Below are positions 6,858-11,792 of a DNA stretch of 20,275 bases, piece after piece. Location of the stretch: positions 1 to 20,275 of the forward strand of contig DAOTTI010000242.1 in assembly GCA_034437795.1 (NCBI GenBank), given 5' to 3'. Every line of letters begins with the position of its first letter. The first letter of the stretch is position 1. A program made the translations under genes and the position numbers. The stretch is from DAOTTI01 sp034437795. GTDB lineage: Bacteria; Chloroflexota; UBA11872; UBA12225. The notes below the pieces were generated by a model that searched no databases, was not told the origin of the DNA, and saw nothing but the letters and a program-made list of their open reading frames with translations.

Positions 6858-8186
6858 GACGGCGCCGCGGCGGGCGCGATCCGCCGCCGGCTGGGACGCC
6901 GCGCGGCGCTGCTCGGTGCCGCCCTGGGTGGGGCCATGGCCATCGCCTGCGGGCGAAGTGGCGCGCCCAGCCAGGGCAGCGCGGCCGGCGGGCAGCCGGC
7001 GCCTCTCACGTTTCTGAGCCGCGATGCGGGGAGTGACCTGGAGCCCTACAAGCAACGAGTGGAGAAGTTCAACGCCAGGCAGTCGCGGGTGCGCGTGACG
7101 CATGAGCTGGCCACCGGCAACTTCCTGCAGAAGTTCCAGACGCTGGTGGCAGCGGGGACGCTCCCTGACGTGACCTACATGCACTCGGAGAACGTCCCCA
7201 CCTTCGCGCCTGCGGGAGTGCTTGCGTCACTGGACGGCTTCGCGCGCAAGGATCGAGGGGCGCTCGACGGGCTGGTGCCGGCAGCGCTGGAGACGTATCG
7301 CTGGAAGGGCGCCATCTTTGGGGTGCCAGATGTGGCCACCAGCCTGGTGATGTACGTCAACCGGTCGCTCTTCACCAGAGCGGGGGTACCGGTGCCCGGC
7401 GAGCGGTGGACCTGGGCCGACTACGTCGCCACCGTGCAGCGCCTGACGAACGCCGGACGGGCGGACGGCGTGTTCGGCGCCACCGGCTACGAGGACAACT
7501 TTCCGCGCTTCACGGTCCTCTGGCAGAATGACGCCGACATCTTGAGTAGAGATCGCACGCAGGTAACGATTGATCGGCCGGAGGCGATTGAGGCCCTGAC
7601 CTGGATCGCCGACCAGATGCACCGGTTGCGCGTACATGCGACGCCGGCGGACCGCCAGGGGAAGGGGACGGAGGCCTTCTTCCTGGAAGGGAAGGCGGCC
7701 ATGCTCCCGAGCATCTCCTCACGGATGGGTATCATCGCCAGGGGCGCCCAGTTCGACGTCGAGGTGGTCCATCTTCCCCAGGGGAAGAGGCGTGTCACGC
7801 GCACAGCCTGCGGCGGGACGGCGATGTGCCGGGCCACCAAGCATCCGGAGGCGGCGTGGGAGCTGGAGAAGTTCTTCGCGACTGACGAGTTTCAATGGCT
7901 GATCACCAAGGCCGGCGGCATCATCTTCCCCGCGCACAAGAGCGTGGTGCACGCGCCGGAACTGTTCGCCGCCGGGCCATTTCCCAGGTCGCCAAAGGTG
8001 ACGGTGGACGCGCTGGCCTACGCCAGGACAGAGCCCTACACGCCGCGGTACATCGAGCTGACCGGCGCGATGAACGCCGAGCTCAACAGGATCTGGTCCG
8101 GCGAGTCGTCGGTCAAGGACGCGGTCACACGCGCCAGGGCGGCCATGGAGCCTATCCTGGCGGAGGTTGTGGCGCAGATGAAGTAA
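6819..8186 (+). CDS. Extracellular solute-binding protein, family 1 (SBP4)
   Basis: A 455-residue binding protein. The frame stays open upstream to 6663, but AGGAGGGG at 6807-6814 points to the ATG pair at 6819/6822. Two further in-frame starts follow (ATG 6834, GTG 6846) inside a 12-bp tandem repeat encoding MSKT-MSKT-VSKR. The leader then has RRRLGRRAALLGAALGG and a Cys in MAIACGRSG, a Tat-like lipoprotein signal. Family marks are LVAAGTLPDVTYMHSENVPTFAPAGVLASLD, MYVNRSLFTRAGVPVPGERWTWADYV, VTIDRPEAIEALTWIADQMH, GKAAMLPSISSRMG, FDVEVVHLPQGKRR and KHPEAAWELEKFFATDEFQWLI. It is divergent from SBP3 and followed by a hairpin at 8210-8228. The ligand is unknown. Its N-terminal basic repeat is unusual among the SBPs here. 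Confidence 0.92.
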   Translation: MMSKTMSKTVSKRDGAAAGAIRRRLGRRAALLGAALGGAMAIACGRSGAPSQGSAAGGQPAPLTFLSRDAGSDLEPYKQRVEKFNARQSRVRVTHELATGNFLQKFQTLVAAGTLPDVTYMHSENVPTFAPAGVLASLDGFARKDRGALDGLVPAALETYRWKGAIFGVPDVATSLVMYVNRSLFTRAGVPVPGERWTWADYVATVQRLTNAGRADGVFGATGYEDNFPRFTVLWQNDADILSRDRTQVTIDRPEAIEALTWIADQMHRLRVHATPADRQGKGTEAFFLEGKAAMLPSISSRMGIIARGAQFDVEVVHLPQGKRRVTRTACGGTAMCRATKHPEAAWELEKFFATDEFQWLITKAGGIIFPAHKSVVHAPELFAAGPFPRSPKVTVDALAYARTEPYTPRYIELTGAMNAELNRIWSGESSVKDAVTRARAAMEPILAEVVAQMK

Positions 8187-8209
8187 CGGCCGCTGGCGAC
8201 TAGGGTGTG

Positions 8210-8228
8210 GCCAGGCGCGTGGCCTGGC
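8210..8228 (+). terminator. Hairpin after SBP4, candidate terminator without T-run
   Basis: GCCAGGC (8210-8216) and GCCTGGC (8222-8228) form a 7-bp stem with a 5-nt loop, 23 nt after the SBP4 stop. An overlapping AGGCGC/GCGCCT pairing is an alternative. There is no following run of T, so factor-independent termination is uncertain. Confidence 0.35.
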
Positions 8229-8258
8229 GCCTCTAGCAGGTCACTGCGCTTGCTGCTG

Positions 8259-8382
8259 GCCATCGGCTCGCCTGGAGCGATGGCTAGTGGCATGGGGACT
8301 GACCGACTAGCCCTGCGCTGGACGACGAACCGTGACTGAGCAGTTGGCAACCAGGGGTAGCCCGGACCTACGGGCTGCCAAC
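8259..8382 (+). promoter_or_regulatory. Structured leader upstream of the amidohydrolase gene
   Basis: Three further stems follow the terminator-like hairpin. GCCATCG/CGATGGC pairs at 8259-8265 with 8278-8284 and has an inner CTC/GAG stem. GGCTAGT/ACTAGCC pairs at 8282-8288 with 8306-8312 and partly excludes the previous stem. A compound hairpin has GTTGGC/GCCAAC (8343-8348 with 8377-8382) outside AGCCCG/CGGGCT (8359-8364 with 8371-8376). The last ends only a few bases before the GGGAGGTAGGAG ribosome-binding site. Some 7-bp stems are expected by chance in GC-rich DNA, so only the compound hairpin is notable. Confidence 0.35.
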
Positions 8383-8404
8383 AACGGGAGGTAGGAGAAC
8401 GGCC

Positions 8405-9538
8405 GTGGTGGCGATAGCAGCGAGAGCAGCAGCGGAGCAAGCGGGGGAGCGCCGCGAGCGCCGCGCGGCGCCCCAGTACGAGCTGATCGACTGCGACGTG
8501 CACCAGTCGATTGGGGATTACACCCAACTGCATCCGTATCTGCCGGTGCAGTGGCGGCGCTACGTGAGCAAGAGCGGGTTTGGCGGGGCGACCAGCGGGA
8601 TCCTGCGGGGGGCCGGTAGCCTCTATCGGCAGGATGCGCGCCCGCCCGGTGGCGGCGAGCCGGGGAGTGACCCGGCCTGGCTGCGCCAGCAGCTCATCGA
8701 GCGCTACCACGTCCGCTACGCCATCCTCAACGGGGGCAACATCCTGGGCCTGGGCACCCTGCCCGATGCCGACTATGCCAGCGCCCTGGCCTCGGCCTAC
8801 AACGATTGGACCATCGCGACCTGGCTGACCGAGCACAACGCGGACGGGCGCTTCAAGGCGGCGATGCTGGTGGCGCCGCAGGACCCGCAGGGGGCGGCCA
8901 GGGAGATTGACCGCGTGGGCGACCACCCGCACATCGTGCAGGTGCTGTTTACCACCGCGACCGGCATACCGCTGGGGCATCGCTGGTTCCATCCGATCTA
9001 TGAGGCGGCGGAGCGCCACGGGCTGCCGGTGGCGGTGCACCCCGGCGCTGAGGGGCGGGCCATCGCCGGCCAGCCGACGGCAGCGGGATGGATCAGCAAG
9101 TACATCGAGTGGCATACCTGCCTGCCCCAGACGGCGATGACGCACGCGGTGAGCCTGGTCTGCCAGGGCGTGTTCGAGAAGTTCCCGCGGCTGAAGGTGG
9201 TGCTGGTGGAGTGCGGCCAGAGCTGGCTGGCGCACGTCATGTGGCGCCTGGACAAGAACTACAAGGCCCTGCGGGTGGAGGTGCCCTGGCTCAAGCGCTT
9301 GCCCAGCGAGTACCTCAAGGAGCACATCCGGCTGACGACCCAGCCGATCGAGGAGCCGCCCAGCAGGGAGCAGTTTCTCCAGATGCTGGAGATGATCGAC
9401 GCCCGCCGGACGCTGATGCTCTCGACCGACTACCCGCACTGGGATTTCGACGATCCGATCGCCGCCTTCAAGCACGTGCCGGAGGACATGAAGCGGCGCA
9501 TCTACTACCAGAACGCGGCCGAGCTCTACGGGCTCTAG
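8405..9538 (+). CDS. Metal-dependent amidohydrolase (ACMSD-like, amidohydrolase 2 family)
   Basis: A 377-residue TIM-barrel hydrolase/decarboxylase of the amidohydrolase-2 family, the group that includes ACMSD, gamma-resorcylate decarboxylase and related enzymes acting on ring-cleavage or aromatic acid substrates with one divalent metal. Visible marks are the first-strand metal motif IDCDVHQ (D31, H33), the strand with VAVHPGAEG (H212), the VVLVECGQSWLAHVMWRLDKNY segment, and the C-terminal STDYPHWDFDDP (D342, H345) followed by the family-typical RRIYYQNAAELYGL ending. There is no signal peptide. The GTG at 8405 is chosen because GGAGGTAGGAG sits 7 bp upstream; a second GTG follows at 8408. 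The Rieske gene follows on the same strand with a 74-bp gap, and such pairs recur in Chloroflexota and Actinobacteria. The exact substrate is unknown. Confidence 0.92.
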   Translation: MVAIAARAAAEQAGERRERRAAPQYELIDCDVHQSIGDYTQLHPYLPVQWRRYVSKSGFGGATSGILRGAGSLYRQDARPPGGGEPGSDPAWLRQQLIERYHVRYAILNGGNILGLGTLPDADYASALASAYNDWTIATWLTEHNADGRFKAAMLVAPQDPQGAAREIDRVGDHPHIVQVLFTTATGIPLGHRWFHPIYEAAERHGLPVAVHPGAEGRAIAGQPTAAGWISKYIEWHTCLPQTAMTHAVSLVCQGVFEKFPRLKVVLVECGQSWLAHVMWRLDKNYKALRVEVPWLKRLPSEYLKEHIRLTTQPIEEPPSREQFLQMLEMIDARRTLMLSTDYPHWDFDDPIAAFKHVPEDMKRRIYYQNAAELYGL

Positions 9539-9543
9539 ACCAG

Positions 9544-9585
9544 GTTCAAGGTTCACAGTTCAAGGTTTGAGGTTTGAGGTTCGAG
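9544..9585 (+). repeat. Six tandem 7-bp repeats (GTTCAAG/GTTTGAG type)
   Basis: An uninterrupted 7-bp period runs through GTTCAAG, GTTCACA, GTTCAAG, GTTTGAG, GTTTGAG and GTTCGAG. The array lies between the amidohydrolase stop and the Rieske gene. It is AT-richer than its surroundings, so it looks inserted or expanded rather than drifted. Confidence 0.8.
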
Positions 9586-9612
9586 GGTAGACGCGAGGCG
9601 AGGGCGGTTCAG

Positions 9613-9984
9613 GTGGCAGTTGCACGGAAGAGGCGCTACGTCGTCGCCCCGGCCGGCGACTTCCCGCCCGGGTCGCGCCGGATCATGCGGGTGGATGGGC
9701 GCGAGATCGGGGTCTTTCACACGCCGGTAGGGCTGTTCGCCGTACGCAACTCCTGCCCGCACCAGGCGGCGCCCCTGTGCCAGGGGCAGGTCACGGGGAC
9801 GCTGCTGCCGTCGGCGCCCGGCGAATATTGCTGGGGGCTGGACGGCCGCATCTTGCGCTGCCCCTGGCACGGCTGGGAGTTCGACCTGGCCACCGGCCGC
9901 GGGCTCTACGACCCGACCGGGCGCGAGCGAGTGGCCACGTATGAGGTCCGCGTGGAAGGCGACGTGGTGGTGCTGTTCGCATAG
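9613..9984 (+). CDS. Rieske [2Fe-2S] ferredoxin-like protein
   Basis: A 123-residue single-domain Rieske protein. The cluster ligands are plain: CPH at residues 48-50 and CPWH at 83-86, giving the 2-Cys/2-His set, with GWEFDLATGRGLYDP after the second motif. The insert between the motifs carries GEYCWGLDGRILR. Small Rieske proteins of this kind pass electrons to oxygenases or are subunits of them. No catalytic mononuclear-iron domain is attached, so it is a ferredoxin or a scaffolding subunit. The GTG at 9613 is chosen (MAVARKRRYVVAPAGDF); the frame could extend to a TTG at 9574 inside the heptamer repeats, which is less likely. No strong ribosome-binding site is visible. It lies 74 bp after the amidohydrolase and is probably co-transcribed. 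Confidence 0.88.
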   Translation: MAVARKRRYVVAPAGDFPPGSRRIMRVDGREIGVFHTPVGLFAVRNSCPHQAAPLCQGQVTGTLLPSAPGEYCWGLDGRILRCPWHGWEFDLATGRGLYDPTGRERVATYEVRVEGDVVVLFA

Positions 9985-10095
9985 CCCGCGCCTGATCTGA
10001 GTGAGCCGGGTAGCTGTTCGCGTAGCCCGTGCGCGGATCGGAGACGGCCGGGTGCCTGCTGGCGTAGCCGGCGCAGTACTTAGGCGGGCCGCGTG
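9972..10095 (+). repeat. Three degenerate ~41-bp tandem repeats at the Rieske 3' end
   Basis: Units begin at 9972 (GCTGTTCGCATAGCCCG), 10013 (GCTGTTCGCGTAGCCCG) and 10055 (CCTGCTGGCGTAGCCGG), each ending in a GCCGGGT- or GGCCGCGT-like segment. The first unit contains the last Rieske codons and its TAG stop. Units two and three are non-coding copies of that end in the convergent spacer before SBP5. Confidence 0.65.
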
Positions 10096-10135
10096 CAGGC
10101 CAAGCACAGGGCGCGTACGGGCGCAACGCTGAGCG

Positions 10136-11521
10136 CTACTTCAGCGTCAGGCCGCAGCCGCCGGCTGCCTGCTCGATCTGGTCCTTGCGATCGCGGAACA
10201 CGGACGGGTTCGCCGAGACCTCGTTGTAGAGTTCGTTCAGCGTCGGCTCGATGATCTGCTTGGCTTCGGTGGCGCACAGGAACTGCTCCCAGGTGCTGAC
10301 CAACGGCGGCGAGGCAGTCAGATTGTCCCGCACCACCTTGAGATTGACCCGCTGGAGGTTGGGGAACTTCTCGCGCAGCACCTGGATCCAGTCGTCCAGC
10401 ACCGAGACGCGGGATGGGATCAGTAGCTCGATGCGCGACTGGAGCCGGTACCACTCCACGCTGGTGAGGAACTTCACCAGCTCCCAGGCGGCCCAGCGCG
10501 CCTTGGATCCATTCCAGATGCCCCAGCCGTCGGTGGTAATCCAGCTCAGGCGCTGCTTTGGCCCCTTGGGGACGGGCGCAATGTCGAACTCCATCCCCTC
10601 CACGCGTGCCACGTCTTTGAGGGCGTGCATGCCCTCCTCGGCCATGGCGATCAAGCCGTCGCCCAGCGCGCCCCAGAAGGTGAAGCCGGACGGGCGCTGG
10701 TTGTTGCGGATCCAGCTATTCTCCTTGGCGTACCGGTCGTGCAGCCATTGGAAGGCCTGCTGGGCCTCGGGCGCGTGCACCAGGGTCTTCTTGAAGTCCT
10801 TGGGATCGACGAAGTGGCCGCCGAAGGCCCACAGCTGGTTCTGCATGCGGTTGAAGCCGGTGGACGGATGGTAGTTCCCATACACCTGGCGGCCGTCGAC
10901 GATGCGGGTCAGGCGCTTGGAGGCCTCGGCGTAGTCGTTGTAGGTCCAGGATGCGTCCGGCTCCTTGACCCCTGCGCGGCGGAAGGTGTTGCGGTTGAAG
11001 TAGAGCACGCCGGTGTTGATGTAGGTCGGCATGCCGAAGCGGATGTTGGTGTTGGGGATCTGGAAGCCGTTCCACTGCCCCCTGACGAAGTCGTCGAGGT
11101 CGCTCTTCTTGTAGTCCTTGAGCAGGTCGTTGATGTTGACGATCGTGCCGGCCGCGGCAAAGCGCCAGAAGTTGTCGTCCCAGGCCTGGAAAACGTCGGC
11201 GCCACTGCCGGCGGCCCAGCCGGAGAGCAGCTTGTCCTGCCAGCTACCCGCCTTGGCGAAGTACTCCACCTCGACGTTGGGGAAGCGCTGCTTGAAGAGC
11301 TGGAGCCCTTCCTTGACCAGCTCCTCGTAGGTGGCGCCGCCACGGATCTCCCAGAGCAGCTTGGCTGGCTGCTTCGTGTCCGTGGCCGGTGCGGCCGCCG
11401 GCGCCTGGGGGCCGCAGGCCGCCGCCAGCGGGGCGACAGCCACCGGCAGCGCCAGCAGGGCGCGGCGCCGCGTGAGGGCGGCGCTGCGCTGCACGTCGGT
11501 GCCCAGCAAACTGCGGTTCAT
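10136..11521 (-). CDS. Extracellular solute-binding protein, family 1 (SBP5)
   Basis: A 461-residue binding protein starting at the ATG of MNRSLLGTDVQ (11519-11521), which has AGGAGGG at good spacing; an in-frame extension to 11614 lacks such a site. The leader has LTRRRALLALPVAVAPLAAACGPQ, a twin-arginine-like lipoprotein signal. Family marks are FKQRFPNVEVEYFAKAGSWQDKLLSGWAAGSGADVFQAWDDNFWRF, GVLYFNRNTFRRAGVKEPDASWTYNDYAEASKRLT, FDIAPVPKGPKQRLSWITTDGWGIW and ARWAAWELVKFLTSVEWYRL. The C-terminal GGCGL with a late Cys is unusual. It converges on the Rieske gene and diverges from the FAD-hydrolase fusion across 271 bp. A weak minus-strand TACACT box lies at 11585-11590. No transport partners are adjacent, and the ligand is unknown. 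Confidence 0.92.
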   Translation of the reverse strand: MNRSLLGTDVQRSAALTRRRALLALPVAVAPLAAACGPQAPAAAPATDTKQPAKLLWEIRGGATYEELVKEGLQLFKQRFPNVEVEYFAKAGSWQDKLLSGWAAGSGADVFQAWDDNFWRFAAAGTIVNINDLLKDYKKSDLDDFVRGQWNGFQIPNTNIRFGMPTYINTGVLYFNRNTFRRAGVKEPDASWTYNDYAEASKRLTRIVDGRQVYGNYHPSTGFNRMQNQLWAFGGHFVDPKDFKKTLVHAPEAQQAFQWLHDRYAKENSWIRNNQRPSGFTFWGALGDGLIAMAEEGMHALKDVARVEGMEFDIAPVPKGPKQRLSWITTDGWGIWNGSKARWAAWELVKFLTSVEWYRLQSRIELLIPSRVSVLDDWIQVLREKFPNLQRVNLKVVRDNLTASPPLVSTWEQFLCATEAKQIIEPTLNELYNEVSANPSVFRDRKDQIEQAAGGCGLTLK

Positions 11522-11691
11522 GCTTTGCCCTCCTATGTGTACCTTCCTCTTGAGTAGTGCATCGCGCAGGGATCGCGTGTGTTCAGTGTAATCCCAGCGG
11601 CGTGGTGCGTGCACTCCACGTGCAGCCCCAACCCCGTCCTCCCGCCGCCACGGCGCACCGGGCCTGGCGCGGCGGGCACCGGCTGCGTCGC

Positions 11692-11715
11692 CCTGCCGGC
11701 GGCGCCGCCGGCAGG
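11692..11715. promoter_or_regulatory. Perfect 24-bp palindrome in divergent promoter region
   Basis: CCTGCCGGCGGC is followed immediately by its exact complement, with no spacer, between the SBP5 start and the FAD-hydrolase start. As DNA it fits a dimeric operator; as RNA it would be too tight a hairpin. The AAACCCTTTACTTTTCTG that follows would resemble a terminator tail, but no gene ends here. It sits just before the candidate plus-strand promoter at 11722-11750. Confidence 0.55.
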
Positions 11716-11721
11716 AAACCC

Positions 11722-11750
11722 TTTACTTTTCTGTCTGGCAGGAGTACGCT
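11722..11750 (+). promoter_or_regulatory. Candidate promoter for the FAD-hydrolase fusion
   Basis: TTTACT (11722-11727) and TACGCT (11745-11750) are separated by 17 bp and lie about 43 bp before the ATG at 11793. The matches are only moderate (four and three of six). Position in an AT-rich island next to the perfect palindrome supports it. Confidence 0.3.
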
Positions 11751-11792
11751 GCAGCCAACCGCCGGGACGATGGCGAAGCGCAGAGGAGGCGC

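Noticed and set aside
8036..9556. 506-codon minus-strand open frame
   Set aside because: It spans the opposite strand of SBP4's end and the whole amidohydrolase, both with clear family motifs. Its translation is His/Arg/Gln/Pro-rich and lacks domains.
9544..10095. CRISPR-like array
   Set aside because: The repeats are either 7 bp with no spacers or ~41-bp degenerate tandem units; there are no regular unique spacers and no cas genes.
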